A stretch of 64,000 nt of DNA from Piscicola geometra (taxonomy: Eukaryota; Annelida; Clitellata; Hirudinida; Piscicolidae), in assembly GCA_943735955.1 (NCBI GenBank), contig OX030969.1, positions 2,738,087 through 2,802,086 of the forward strand, read 5' to 3'. The notes under the pieces are model-generated. The model ran no database searches and was not told the origin of the DNA. It saw only the letters and a list, made by a program, of their open reading frames with translations. Of this stretch, positions 45,598 to 60,800 are shown in pieces. Position numbers and translations under genes: made by a program. Each line of letters opens with the position of its first letter. The stretch's first letter is position 1.

Positions 45598-45668
45598 TGT
45601 GGGATTAGCTTAGCGGTAAAACGCTTGGCATTCGACTCACTAGCGTGGGTTCGATTCCCACCGTCGTC
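45598..45668 (+). repeat. tRNA-like sequence, probable SINE head
   Basis: TAGCTTAGCGG (A box) and GGTTCGATTCC (B box) with a perfect 5-base T stem (GTGGG/CCCAC). The 5' acceptor bases do not pair with the 3' CGTCGTC, and the anticodon arm is poor, so it is not a sound tRNA gene. A GC-richer stretch (AGAAGCCCTGCACTTTATGG) follows, as in a SINE body. Confidence 0.5.
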
Positions 45669-46147
45669 TGAGTCGTCTATGCTCCAGAGAAGCCCTGCAC
45701 TTTATGGGAAGAAGAAAAAGCATGGGTGTTTAGAAGTTTTAAGAAAAACCGTTAAGTTCCACTGATATAATATAACGGATTCAGCGTCAAAAACCGTTAG
45801 CGTTGAATGGTCATGCTGCTTAAACCTGTCTGATCTTTTAGCACTGATTCTAAAAGATCTAAAAACGTGGTTAGCAAACATGAAATTAGTTTATTAATAG
45901 ATTCAAATAAAACTATAAGAAATGACATAGACTAATGGAATAAATAAAAAAGGATGTAATTTTATGTATTTTTGTATGCTTTAAAAAATGTTCAGTTGAG
46001 AAGACTTAGACTGCTATTTAAAGCATGCAAAAAAACATAAAACGAAATATAACTTTTTTTGTTGATATTGTTTTTGTATATTCATTTCATTTATTTCTGA
46101 AACTATTTTTTTTGTTTTTTTATTAATCTATTAATTTATAAGGCTTA
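45669..46147. other. Possible SINE body and AT-rich spacer
   Basis: Two ACCGTTA-type pieces near 45750 and 45794 and the inverted AGTGCTAAAAG/CTTTTAGCACTG-like bases near 45836 are present. No gene is recognised. Confidence 0.35.
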
Positions 46148-46262
46148 TTTAAAATGCGCCAAAGCACGCAACTCACCCGACAAAAGTCGTGAAACACCTC
46201 ATCATAAACACTAGGTATATGATAGCTCATGATTAGCTGAACAGGGATTCGAACTGGCGATC
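46148..46262 (-). repeat. SINE copy 3, head truncated
   Basis: Matches 106-232 (AATGCGCCAAAGCACGCAAC, AAGTCGTGAAACACC, GGGATTCGAACTGGCGATC) and stops inside the tRNA-like head, followed by an A/T run. Confidence 0.75.
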
Positions 46263-46684
46263 TTTTTTTGTTTAAAAAAAAAAAGGTGTTTAATTGTTTT
46301 TTTCTTTCTATAGTGTATATTCAAATTCGTTTTAAAATGCAGCTCATTTGATAAACTATTGATTCTTCACTTAGAGATGAGTGCTCCAGTCTAGTATTGA
46401 TTCTACCAACAATTTTAGACATATCATGAAGTAAAAAATTGAAATAAAATGATAAAAGAAAAAAAAAGAAAATGAAAAAAATGTGTTGATTAGGAAGTAA
46501 TTGAGTAATTAAAAAGATATATATGAAAATTAGCGTTAATAATAATAATAATAATAGAAAATATTATAAAAAAGTTGACCTGATTGAACAAAAAGAATAT
46601 CATTTTTGGATTCAGCCCTATAAATTATACTAAATCCATCAAAAAACCTCTGACAAAATTTTGTGTTGCCCAGTGTAATAGAAC

Positions 46685-46885
46685 ATACGGTTTCGAGCAC
46701 CTTAAAACTCCCCGCACAGACAGGGAGAACCGAAGCAAACAGACACTTTCCGAGAGAAAATGATTGAAGTCTGTTAGGTCAAGAGATGTTGTCTCTTTGA
46801 AATAGTCTTACTAATAGACTCAAATCCCCGAGCTCTACTGAGACATTCAGCCGTTCTTTGAAAACATACTTATTTGATAGATCTA
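46685..46885 (+). pseudogene. 3' fragment of the CR1/L2-like LINE
   Basis: GTTAGGTCAAGAGATGTTG, then TTGAAATAGTCTTACTAATA and CTCAAATCCCCGAGCTCTAC match the LINE at 29605-29780 with a deletion of about 45 bases. It is a second, more decayed copy of the same family. Confidence 0.75.
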
Positions 46886-47029
46886 TCATTTTATTGTTTT
46901 TTAATATTATCATCATTGCTTATTAATAGTTTTAGGTGTTTTTGTCATTATCAAAATATACTTTTAACGATTAATTTAATTGTTTACCAGCATTTACTAA
47001 CATTCACAAACATATACCGTATTTACTTC

Positions 47030-50000
47030 TCCTAATGTTTTTATATTTTTATATAAAACATTTTTATATGCAAATATTTTTATATATTTATATACAAATA
47101 TTTATATATATTTTTATATATTTATACACAAATATCTATATATATTTATATACAAATATTTATATATATTTATATACAAATATTTTAATACATTTATATA
47201 AATATATTTTTATATATTTATATACAAATATTATATATATTTATACAAAAATATTTTTATATAATTAAATACAAATATTTATATATATTTATATATATTT
47301 ATACGAAAATATTTTTATATAATTAAATACAAATATTTATATATATTTATATACAAATATGTTAACACAATTATATAATAATATTTTTATATATTTATAT
47401 ACAAATATTTATATATATTTATATACAAAAATTTTAATACATTCATATAAATATATTTTTATACAAATATTTATATATATTTGTATATATTTTTACAAAA
47501 ACATTTTTATATATTTAAATACAAATATTTATATATATTTATATACAAATATGTTAACACATTTATATAATATTATTTTTATATATTTATATACAAATAT
47601 TTTATTTATTTATATACAAATATTTTTATATACAAAAATTTTTATATACAAAAATTTTTATATACAAATATGTTAACACATTTATATAATATTATTTTTA
47701 TATATTTATATACAAATATTTTATTTATTTATATACAAATATTTTTATATACAAATATTTTTATATACAAATATTTTTATATACAAATATTTTTATATAC
47801 AAATATTTTTATATACAAATATTTTTATATACAAATATTTTTATATACAAATATTTTTATATACAAATATTTTTACATACAAATATTTTTATATTTTTAT
47901 GTAAAATTTTTTTATATACAAATATTTTTGTATACAAATATTTTTATTTACAACTAGTTTTGTCGACAAATATTTTTATATACAACTATTTTTGTATACA
48001 TATATTTTTATGTACTAAAAATTTTTATATTTTTATGTAAAAAATTTTTATATACAACTATTTTTGTATACAAATATTTTTATATACAAATATTTTTATA
48101 TACAACTATTTTTGTATACAAATATTTTTATATACAACTATTTTTGTATACATATATTTTTATATACTAAAAATTTTTATATTTTTATGTAAAATTTTTT
48201 TATATACAACTATTTTTGTATACAAATATTTTTATATACAAATATTTTTATATTTTTATGTAAACTTTTTTTATATACAACTATTTTTGTATACGAATAT
48301 TTTTATATACAACTATTTTTGTATACAAATATTTTTATATACAAATATTTTTATATTTTTATGTAAACTTTTTTTATATACAACTATTTTTGTATACGAA
48401 TATTTTTATATACAACTATTTTTGTATACAAATATTTTTATATACAAATATTTTTATATTTTTATGTAAATTTTTTTTATATACAACTATTTTTGTATAC
48501 GAATATTTTTATATACAACTATTTTTGTATACAAATATTTTTATATACAACTATTTTTGTATACAAATATTTTTATATATAACTATTTTTGTATACAAAT
48601 ATTTTTATATACAACTATTTTTGTATACAAATACTTTTATATACAACTATTTTTGTATACAAATATTTTTATATACAACTATTTTTGTATACAAATATTT
48701 TTGTATACAAATATTTTTATATACAACTATTTTTGTATACAAATATTATTATATATAACTATTTTTGTATACAAATATTTTTATATACAACTATTTTTGT
48801 ATACAAATATTTTTATATACAACGATTTTTGTATACAAATATTTTTATATACAACTATTTTTGTATACAAATATTTTTATATACAACTATTTTTGTATAC
48901 AAAAATTTTTATATACAAATATTTTTATGTAAAAATATTTTTGTATTTTTATATACAAATATTTTAATATTTTTATATACAAATATTTTTATGTAAAAAT
49001 ATTTTTGTATTTTTATATACAAATATTTTAATATTTTTATATACAAATATTTTTATGTAAAAATATTTTTGTATTTTTATATACAAATATTTTAATATTT
49101 TTATATACAAATATTTTTATGTAAAAATATTTTTGTATTTTTATATACAAATATTTTAATATTTTTATATACAAATATTTTAATATTTTTATATACAAAT
49201 ATTTTAATATTTTTATATACAAATCTTTTTATATTTTTATATACAAATATTTTTATATTTTTATGTAAAAATATTTTTGTATTTTCATATACAAATATTT
49301 TAATATTTTTATATACAAATATTTTTATATACAAATATTTTTATATACAAATATTTTTATATACAAATATTTTTATATACAAATATTTTTATATACAAAT
49401 ATTTTTATATACAAATATTTTTATATACAAATATTTTTATATACAAATATTTTTATATACAAATATTTTTATATTTTTATATACAAATATTTCTATATTT
49501 TTATATACAACTATTTTTGTATACAAATATTTTTATATACAACTATTTTTGTATACAAATATTTTTATATACAACTATTTTTGTATACAAATATTATTAT
49601 ATACAACTATTTTTGTATACAAATATTTTTATATACAACTATTTTTGTATACAAATATTTTTATATACAACGATTTTTGTATACAAATATTTTTATATAC
49701 AACTACTTTTGTATACAAATATTTTTATATACAACTATTTTTGTATACAAATATTTTTGTATACAAATATTTTTATATACAACTATTTTTGTATACAAAT
49801 ATTATTATATATAACTATTTTTGTATACAAATATTTTTATATACAACTATTTTTGTATACAAATATTTTTATATACAACGATTTTTGTATACAAATATTT
49901 TTATATACAACTATTTTTGTATACAAATATTTTTATATACAACTATTTTTGTATACAAAAATTTTTATATACAAATATTTTTATGTAAAAATATTTTTGT

Positions 50001-51290
50001 ATTTTTATATACAAATATTTTAATATTTTTATATACAAATATTTTTATGTAAAAATATTTTTGTATTTTTATATACAAATATTTTAATATTTTTATATAC
50101 AAATATTTTTATGTAAAAATATTTTTGTATTTTTATATACAAATATTTTAATATTTTTATATACAAATATTTTTATGTAAAAATATTTTTGTATTTTTAT
50201 ATACAAATATTTTAATATTTTTATATACAAATATTTTAATATTTTTATATACAAATATTTTAATATTTTTATATACAAATCTTTTTATATTTTTATATAC
50301 AAATATTTTTATATTTTTATGTAAAAATATTTTTGTATTTTCATATACAAATATTTTAATATTTTTATATACAAATATTTTTATATACAAATATTTTTAT
50401 ATACAAATATTTTTATATACAAATATTTTTATATACAAATATTTTTATATACAAATATTTTTATATACAAATATTTTTATATACAAATATTTTTATATTT
50501 TTATATACAAATATTTCTATATTTTTATATACAACTATTTTTGTATACAAATATTTTTATATACAACTATTTTTGTATACAAATATTTTTATATACAACT
50601 ATTTTTGTATACAAATATTATTATATACAACTATTTTTGTATACAAATATTTTTATATACAACTATTTTTGTATACAAATATTTTTATATACAACGATTT
50701 TTGTATACAAATATTTTTATATACAACTACTTTTGTATACAAATATTTTTATATACAACTATTTTTGTATACAAATATTTTTATATACAAATATTTTTAT
50801 GTAAAAATATTTTTGTATTTTTATATAAAAATATTTTAATATTTTTATATACAAATATTTTTATGTAAAAATATTTTTGTATTTTTATATACAAATATTT
50901 TAATATTTTTATATACAAATATTTTAATATTTTTATATACAAATCTTTTTATATTTTTATATACAAATATTTTTATATTTTTATCTGAAAATATTTTTGT
51001 ATTTTTATATACAAATATTTTAATATTTTTATATACAAATATTTTTATATACAAATATTTTTATATACAAATATTTTTATATTTTTATATACAAATATTT
51101 TTATATACAAATATTTTTATATTTTTATATACAAATATTTTTATATTTTTATATACAAATATTTTTATACAAATATACAAATAATTTTATTCAAATATAG
51201 AAATATTTTTATGTTTTTATATAAAAATATTTTTATATAAAAATGTTTTTATAATTTTATATAAAAATATTTTTTTCTTTTTATATTCAA
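47030..51290. repeat. Large AT satellite with higher-order repeats
   Basis: More than 4 kb built from the short unit TATACAAATATTTT(TA) and variants (TATACAACTATTTTTG, ATGTAAAAATATTTTTGTAT). From about 48.5 kb on, a block of roughly 1,050 bases recurs: the same sub-pattern series is found at offsets of 1,056 (for example 49037 and 50093) and then about 1,024 (49517 and 50541). All long frames here (poly-YKYFYIQ type) are satellite artefacts. It separates units 3 and 4. Confidence 0.92.
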
Positions 51291-51828
51291 ATATTTCAAT
51301 ATCAATAAAAAAGTATCTTAATGATTCGATTTTGTTTCTTCAAATTAGTCTAAAATAGTTTAGCATAAAAATGATTAAAACGTTATATCTCAAAAACTCG
51401 AGTAGTTAGGACAAAACTACTGCCCTATTTTTATTCGGGGATCAAATTCATATAATATCAGTTTTAAATATTATTAATAAACTTTTAAGTCTATAAAACT
51501 GTGAAAATTTTCATGAATCTCACAAATTTATTCAAGTCAAAATGAGTGATACTTATTAACAAGTAGTTCAAACTATATTTTGTAAAATTGAAGATATTAT
51601 ACAGTTATATTACATATAAAACGTGAAGATACTAAAACATACTTTCGCATTAATTCATTTTAATTTTAATAAAGTCCACTGCAATATAACGTTGATTCCT
51701 TTTATACCATTTAACGCATCCTCTCCCAAAATCATTGTAAAGAGACTCAAACTTTTATCAAACTCCTTTTTCTAGCTTTTTTTCACCGCATTTTTTTATC
51801 TTTTTCATGGTATTTTTTTTTCAATTTC

Positions 51829-54800
51829 CTACTTTTTCTTCCAAAATTTATCCTTGAAGAAATTGAATTTATTTTTCACATCTTTTTCACTATCTCTAAT
51901 ATTATCTTTTTGGTCATTCTCTTTTTTGGCCTTTTTCAGTTCATCTGCTTTTGCATCTTTTAGAACATCATTTTTGCCATCTGTTTTACGAATATTTTTT
52001 TTGTTTTTACCAATTTCATTTTCGGGGTTTTCATTTTTCTTTGAATGTTTTTTGATTTTTGACTTTGTATGATGCCTTTTCCTATGACGACCCTTCTTTG
52101 AGCTTTTTTTTGCATGCTTCTCAAACATTTTTTTAAGACTTTTTCTGAAGCTGTCATTTTTGCCAACTTTCTGAACAGTATCAATCGAAACTTTATTTTT
52201 TTTACTTTCATTTTTGAGATTATTATCTTCATTTTCTGGTTTTTTAGATCTTGTCTTGTGTTTATGAAATTTATGAAAGTTTTCTTTTCTTTTTTCTTGT
52301 GAGTCTTCTCTATTCCTTTGTAATGTTTTCACATTTTTCCTATTTGGTGGAGAATCTTTCTTTTCTATTATTGATTCCTCTCTATTCCTTTGCAAAAGTT
52401 TAAAATTTTTATTATTCGGTAGAGAATTTTTTCGTTTTCCAAGTGAATCCTCTCTATTCCTTTGTAATGTTTTCACATTTTTCTTATTTGGTGGAGAATC
52501 TTTCTTTTCTATTAATGATCCCTTTCTATTCCTTGGCAAAGGTTTCACATTTTTATTATTCGGTCGAGAATTTTTTATTTTTTCTTGTGATCCCTTTCTA
52601 TTCCTTTGCAAAGGTTTTGAATTTTCAATATTCGGTTGAGAATTTTTTCGTTTTTCAAGTGAGTCCTCTCTATTCCTTTGTAAAGGTTTCACATTTTTCC
52701 TATTTGATGGAGAATCTTTCATTTCTATTATTGATTCCTCTCTAGTCCTTTGCAAAGGTTTCCAATTTTTCTTATTTAGTAGAGAAATTTTTCTTTTTTC
52801 TTGTGAGCCCTCTCTATTCTTTTGCAAAGGTTTCAAATTTTTATTGTTCGGTGGAGAATCTTTCCTTTCTATTTTAGATCCTTCTCTATTTCTTTGTAAA
52901 GGTTTCTGACTTTTCTTATTCTCAAAAAAATCTTTCTCAACAGTTTCAGTATGCCAGATTTTGTTTTCTTCGATGTTGTTTTTATGGATTACATTTTGGC
53001 TATCGCTTAAATTAGATTTAATTTTTGTTTTTTTTAATTTGGATTTATTATTTTTCTTATTCAACTGTGAAATTTTATTTTCTAAAATATAATTGCTTTG
53101 AATATTTTTTGTTTTATTTTCCATTTTTTTACCTCCAAATGATATTGAATCTTTCTGATCTTTTTCTTCTTTTGAACCAAATTGTCGACTATCATCATCG
53201 TTCCATTCATAATCCTTTAGCTCATTTATTTTTCTTCTGTTGTCATTTATCTTCACACCTGGATAGGCGAGTACAGAGTTTCTAACCTCCTTCGCTTCTT
53301 GGTTTGTTTCAATCTTCTCTTCAGCAGCACTTTTGTTTTCTAACTGATTCAACAACTGCTCGTTTTCTGCCTGTAACTCCATTTCTTCTACCCTTTCATC
53401 CCCGGCATTGTCTTTCCCAAAGAATCTGTAAAAAACAAGAGTCAAACTTGATTTCTTTGAAAGATTCCAAGTGAAAAAATTTATGAGAAAATAAAAAACC
53501 CGTAGAAAAACAATTTAAATTTTTGAACACGCTTTCTTGGTATGACATTAAATAACATACTTATATCCAAGGAAGAGAAAAAAGATAGCGGACAAAAGGA
53601 ACGCGATGATGAACCATTTCATGTAAGAGAAAGGGTCTGAAAGTTTATGAGTAGCTTTTAAACTTTGAATTTTGTATCCAAACTGAATAAGAAAGTTTAT
53701 ATTCAAATTAAAACAGTCTATTCAATGCTTAATATTCCAATTTAGTTAAAATAGTAAAAGTTTAATAGTCAAATTGAATCAAACTATTCAAAGTTTAATA
53801 TTCGAATTGATTTCAAATAAGAACAGTTTAATACTTAATAGGTTAAATATAATAAAAATAATCTTATAATTAAATTAATCGTTTCTGAAAGTTGTCTCGT
53901 TCAATTATAATAATTTAAAAACTGATTTTTAGCAGAATAGTTTAAAAGTTGGGAAAGTTTTGCTGTTTTTTTCTCACATCCAAAAGAATATAATTTTTTT
54001 CCAATTATTAATTAAACTTTCATTATGTGCAGGTAGTATGATTAATAATGAAGTGATTAGCCTGTTGTGACCATGGATGGTCTTAGTTGCCTAAGATGAA
54101 AAATGAATAGTTGCATAAGATGAAACGTAGGAAATTTTTTTAGAAATTAATATATTTGTCTCTGGCATTCGTTTATCTTGAAAGATGATGATAGCACTCT
54201 GATAAATCTATATGAACTATATTCAATATAATAGACTTATGTTGGCATTCATCCATCTCGTGAGATGATGATAGCGCTCTGATGTGTTCTTTGACGGCAG
54301 CTTCTAGAGTGGCTCAGCAGACCGATCCTGGATCGACAATCTCTGCTGCAGCGGCTGCAGGTGAAGTCGGATGGAGGATCGAGAGCCTGATTCTGCTGCC
54401 TCATTTTTCTTCTTTGCCTTCGTGATTCCAGGTTTTGCCTGCGTTTTTCCTCGCCCTTTTTGATGCCTTTGTGGACAGTCTGGCGCCAGCCCCTCCGGTC
54501 ATCGGCTAGCTCTTTCCATCTGCCAGGGTCGATACCCGTAAGTTTGAAGTCACGTTTGCAGACGTCTTTGGAGCGTAGTTGCGGGCGACCAACTGGACGG
54601 TGTCCTGTAGCCAGTTTGCCATAAAGGATGTCTTTGGGTATGCGACCTTCTTCCATTCTACGCACGTGACCCAGCCAGCGTAAACGTCTTTGGCATAGAA
54701 GGAGGTGTATGCTGAGTGAGTTGGCTTGATTGAGTACAGCTGTGTTAGTGACTTTATCTTGCCATGTTATGCCAAGGATGCGTCGGAGACAGCGAAGATG

Positions 54801-57800
54801 AAAGCTTTCGAGACGATCTTCTTGCCTGGCATAGGTGGTCCAGGTTTCACTTCCATACAACAGAGTGCTGAGAACGCATGCCTGGTACACTTTGAGCTTG
54901 GTGTTTCGTGTCAGTTGGTTGTTGGTCTATACACGTTTGCTCAATCTGGCCATGACGCTGGCTGCTTTGGCGAGCCTCTTATCAATCTCAATGTCGAGGG
55001 ATAGGCTGCTAGTAATGACGGAACCCAAGTATGTGAACTTGTCAGTGGCCTCCAGCACCTGATTGTCGATTGCGATTGAGGGTGGAACAGGGATGTCTTG
55101 GCCCATGATGTTGGTTTTCTTGATACTGATGGTCAGACCGAATTCCCTGCAAGCCTGAGCAAAGCGATTCATCAGCTGCTGAAGGTGTTCCTCCGTGTGT
55201 GACACCAGGGCTGCATCATCAGCGAACAGCATGTCTCTGATGAGGACAGTGCGAATTTTTGTCTTTGCTCTAATAGACTACAAATAGGTATATAAAGTAT
55301 TTATTCTATTGAAAATTAATACAAAAAAATTATTTACTTTTGTATTAAATAAAAAACTGTTAGTATTCATTAGCTTTGACACAAGAATGTTCTATTTATA
55401 GCTAGTTCTCAAATTTGAATAGTTGTAAACTTCAGTCTCATTAGTCTCAATAGACTGTAAACTAGAGGTTTGCAATGGTTGAAGCTAAAAGTAAAGTGCA
55501 AAAAAAAAATTCTGGGTAAAGCGAGTTCAACTTATGTTTTTCCAATGCAACATGCTTCTGCAGAGTTTTCTTGAAAATAAAATTTGTAATAATTTTTAGA
55601 ACGTTTTTAAAAGAGATTCAATGAAGCTTTTGAAAAGGAACTGTAAAACTAAATATTCCAGAATGAATCAATATTTTTGGAATTATCAGTATTGAGTGAG
55701 CAAAAATAAGTATTTCTTCAGATATTTAGGACAATTACAATTTTTAAGACATACAATATGATTTTATCTTAGACAACTAAGCATTCTATCTTGGGAGCCC
55801 AAGTGCTCAAGATGGAATTTTGAGTGTTCATGTTTGAGGTTAATAAACTCATATTTATTTTTATCAATTTTTATGTTGAAGTTGATAGAGTTAGACAAAG
55901 AATCAATATAATGGCTGGATAAATTTCAATTTACGTTATAAGTTATGCAATTGAGCTATGTGTTTCATCATGTGTAACCTCTCCCTACATTTTAAATGTG
56001 GGCCAAAAAAACATGCACTTGTATTTTTGTTATAACTTTGATAAATTTTAACCAATTTCAATTTTCTCACTTTTCTACTCATATTGCAGTACTTTTATCT
56101 AGAGAAACTTGAACAAGTGTAAAATTAGCAAAACCCGTTTTTAAAAACATAGAAAAATGTTTTAACTTGTTTTATTTAATACAATTTTTAACTTTTTAAT
56201 TTAAGTTTTTTATTTTAATTTGTTACTTTTTTATATTAACATAGCTTTTTTTTCATATTAAAATTGTTAATTGTTTATATTAAAACTATTACTTTTTCAT
56301 ATTACAACTGTTACTTCTCCATTTTAAAATGTTTAATTTTTCATATTAAAATTGTAATTTTTCATATTAAAATTGTAATTTTTCATATTAAAAATGTTTA
56401 TATTTCATAATACACTTGTTGCTTTTTCATATTAAAATTGTTACTCTTTCATATTTATTTTATAAAATTTGCCTCCGTTGCGAATGCGTTCAACTTTCAG
56501 CGATTGTTTCTGACGACGTGTCGAAGCTTGGCCGAACGCATCTGATTTTTGTTATGCCCTGAATTAAAACCAATGGCACATATTAAAGAGATATGTTGTT
56601 GATAAGGGACATTTTAGCTATCTTCTGTGTTTTTCAGCAAGATGGTGACCATCAAACCGTGTGCGTCAGACAGTCAAAAGACACCTGTATTCTTTCCCAC
56701 AAATCTGTGGCTTCCAAAAAGCCCAGATCTTAACACCGTTGACTTCAAAATGGAGGGAGAAATGCAGCAGCGGGTTACAACGTCAATGAACCGAAAGAGC
56801 GACTGATTATCGTCTGGAACGAGCAAAGCGTCATCGATGATGCTATTAAAAACTGGCGCAAACGTTGAGCATTTGCTTTGAGATATGAATCGCTGTTACT
56901 TGTGAAAAATCTAAAATCGATTAATATTTAGCAAAGTTATAGACAAATATACAGTGGCATGTTTTTTTGGCCCACCGTGTTTATATGTATCACTACCATC
57001 AAGGCCATCCTCGCTTCCCATAATAATAATAAATATTCGAATTAAATTTGTTTCAAAATAATATTCGAATTAAATTTGTTTCAAAATAATATTCGAATTA
57101 AATTTGTTTCAAAATAATATTCGAATTAAATCTGAAAAAATAATATTCGAATTAAATTTAAAAAAATAATATTCGAATTAAATTTTTAAAAATATTATTC
57201 GAATTAAATTTTAAAAAATATTATTCGAATTAAATTTTAAAAAATAATATTCGAATTAAATTGTAAAAAATAATATTCGAATTAAATTTTAAAAAATAAT
57301 ATTCGAATTGAATTGTAAAAAATAATATTCGAATTAAATTTTAAAAAATAATATTCGAATTAAATTTTAAAAAATAATATTCGAATTAAATTGTAAAAAA
57401 TAATATTCGAATTAAATTGTAAAAAATAATATTCGAAATAAATTTTAAAAAATAATATTCGAATTAAATTGTAAAAAATAATACTCGAAATAAATTTTAA
57501 AAAATAATATTCCAAATAAATAAAAAAAGTTCAATATACAAATTAAATAAAAATATTTCAATATTCAAATTAAATAATATATATATATAAATTCATAATA
57601 TATGATTTAATTAACTTAAGTTTTATGTTTTATTAATTATAAAAAATAAAACGATAGTTGTTTTCTATTCTATTTCAACCATTAGAAATCTTCTATAAAT
57701 GACGTATATAAAAATTATTATTATTAGTCAATAATCTTGATCAATATAAACTCCAACCTTAACCCTTACTTAATCCTAACCTTAACCGTAAAGAGAATTT

Positions 57801-60800
57801 AAATGGGAAGAGATTGAAGAACTAGTAGAAAATAGGAAATCTTCAAAATTACTCAATTTTTACTAAACAAGCTACTGCGAAAATATATAGCATCAGATTC
57901 TGAAAAAAAAGAGTAATCAAGGAGTCAATGATTCACGTTATCAAACAAAATCTGACGTAGGTTTAGAAAAGTTTCTTCTTGTTTGGTGGAAACAACATGA
58001 AGGAATATATCCGACTCTTTTGAAACAAGAAAGTACTTCTCATCTGTTGCATTTACAGTTTCAAATAAACGTCTATTCAGCTTGTCAAAAACATAACTAA
58101 AAAAAACTTGTGATTTAACTAATGTAATTTAGTTTAAATAATGAAGCTTGTTTGCTTGACTAAACGGCTCAAATTAGACATTTCATTTTGGTCATTTATG
58201 CATTTATTTTTTCCTTTCAAACAAGGATTACTTTTATAAATAAATTTTGATAAAACTTCAATAGTTCTAAGTACATTTTTAATGCAAAAATTACTATTTT
58301 ATACTAATGTCAAAGTAGCTGATACCACCTTGCGTAAAAACACGATTAATTTTATTGGGAAATTTTTTAAATCTTTTGATTAATTTAGGTTTATATTTTA
58401 AATCGTTCGATTAATTTAAATTAAAGTTTCTAATCGTTTGATTAATTTAGATTAAAGTTTTTAATCGTTTGATTAATTTAGATTTAAATTGTTAATCGTT
58501 TGATTTCATTTTTTTATCATTCGATTAACTGAGATTGAAAGTTTAAATCGTGGAAATAGGTCTATTGAATACATAATAAATATAAAATGCAATATAATTG
58601 ATTTACTAAAAAAAATAAATTATTTAATAAAAAAATAATTATTTAATGAAAGATCCATTATCTAATAAAAGGTCAATTATTTAATAAAAGGTCAATTATT
58701 TAATAAAAGGTCAATTAATTAATAAAAGGTCAATTATTTAATAAAAGGTCAATTATTTAATAAAAATCGATTATTTAATCGAAGATTAATTATTTAATCA
58801 AAATAAGTTATTTTCTTTTAAATATATTTTATATTAAATATATTTTGTATTAAATATATTTTATATTAATAATATTTTATATTAAATATATTTTATATTA
58901 AATATATTTTATATTAAATATATTTTATATTAAATATATTTTATATTAAATATATTTTGTATTAAATATATTTTATATTAATAATATTTTATATTAAATA
59001 TATTTTATATTAAATATATTTTATATTAAATATATTTTATATTAAATATATTTTATATTAAATATATTTTATATTAAATATATTTTATATTAAATATATT
59101 TTATATTACATATATTTTATATTACATATATTTTATATTAAATATATTTTATATTAAATATATTTTATATTAAATATATTTTATATTAAATATATTTTAT
59201 AATAAATATATTTTATATTAAATATATTTTATATTAAATATATTTTATATTAAATATATTTTATATTAAATATATTTTATATTAAATATATTTTATATTA
59301 CATATATTTTATATTAAATATATTTTATATTCAATATAATATATATTAAATACATTTCATATTAAATATAATTTATATATTTTATATACAAATTAAATTA
59401 TTAAATTCTAAATAATTTATTAAATACAAAACAAATTATTAATCAAAAAAATTAATAATCACGAAACTAATTTAAAACAAATTCTGATAAAACATCTATA
59501 GTTCTATTAAAGTTTTATTTCTAAAATTACTAATTTATACTAATGTCAAATTAACTGATACCATTTTGCGTAGGAATTTTTGTTTCAGAAGAAAATTTTA
59601 CAATACGAATATTATAATAGGAATAGTTCTATCTTTTTCCAAATATAAAATTATTAGTTTATACTAATGTCAAATAGTTTGCCATGTTATAGTAATTAGA
59701 ATAATTGTAACGCTCTGAGATATTATCGTGGTGAAAGTTTGTGGAAAGTATTTCATTAATTACAAAATAAATTCTTGAATTCAAATATATTCTTTTATAT
59801 AAAAAAATAAAATAAAGTCCTAATTAAAAATTAGGCTATTAAATAATAATAATAAAATAATTGAATTCAAAACAAATAATAAAATATGAAAGGAAGAATT
59901 AAACACAAAACAAATTATTACATACAAATTAAATATTAAATGTGAAATTAATAATGTAATAAAAATCAATCATTGAATAAAAAATCAATTATTCAATATT
60001 AAACATTTTATTATACTAATATAATAATCTGAATAGTTCTATCAAATTTTAATTCTAAAAATACTAGTTTATACTAATGACAAATGAATTCATACCACCT
60101 TGCGTAGGAATTTTTGGTTCAGAAGGAATTGTTTTAGTTGTTCTGCTCTGTGATCCTGTTAAAGCACATTTTGCCATGTTATAGTAATTAGTAGATCGAC
60201 CGTAATAGATATTTTTATTTCGGCCGAAACCGAAATTAGGCCGAAATTAAAATCCCATTTTTGGCCGAAACCGAAAATAAACCGAAATTGTAATCAGATT
60301 TTCAGCCGAAACTGAAACTTTTATTAAAAACAAAAAAATAGTAATTAAGGATGACAATGCCAGTTAAATAAGTAAATCCAAACAAGCGTATATTTTAAGC
60401 CAAAAAATAAAAGTTTTTCAACAGCAAAATGGTCTACGTAAGTAATTGTTTATTAAAATTAAAAATAGTATTGAACGATGACAATTTCTGTTTAATAATC
60501 AAATACAAACAAACGAATTTTGTTAGCCAGAAAGTTTTTCAACATTTTCACCAAGAAGGTTGCTGCGACGATCTGCGTAGATTTGCCCTGAGAACTAAAT
60601 AGTTGCTCGCTAGGCACACTTGTTGGGGGTGCAGATAAGTATTTTCGAGCAGCAGGCTCAAGACATGAATATTGACTGCAATGATCATCTAGCCAGGTTC
60701 TGCGATCTTTTTGAAAATTGATAACTGGCTGAACTAAAACAGGCTGTGAAACAGATTTTTCAAATTTCTTTTTTTCGCTACTGTCACCAGATCATTTTTC

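Noticed and set aside
45598..45668. Functional tRNA gene
   Set aside because: Acceptor stem does not pair and the anticodon arm is poor.
47035..51054. Many frames of 60-168 codons with YKYFYIQ-type repeats
   Set aside because: AT satellite read in several frames and on both strands; no codon signature.
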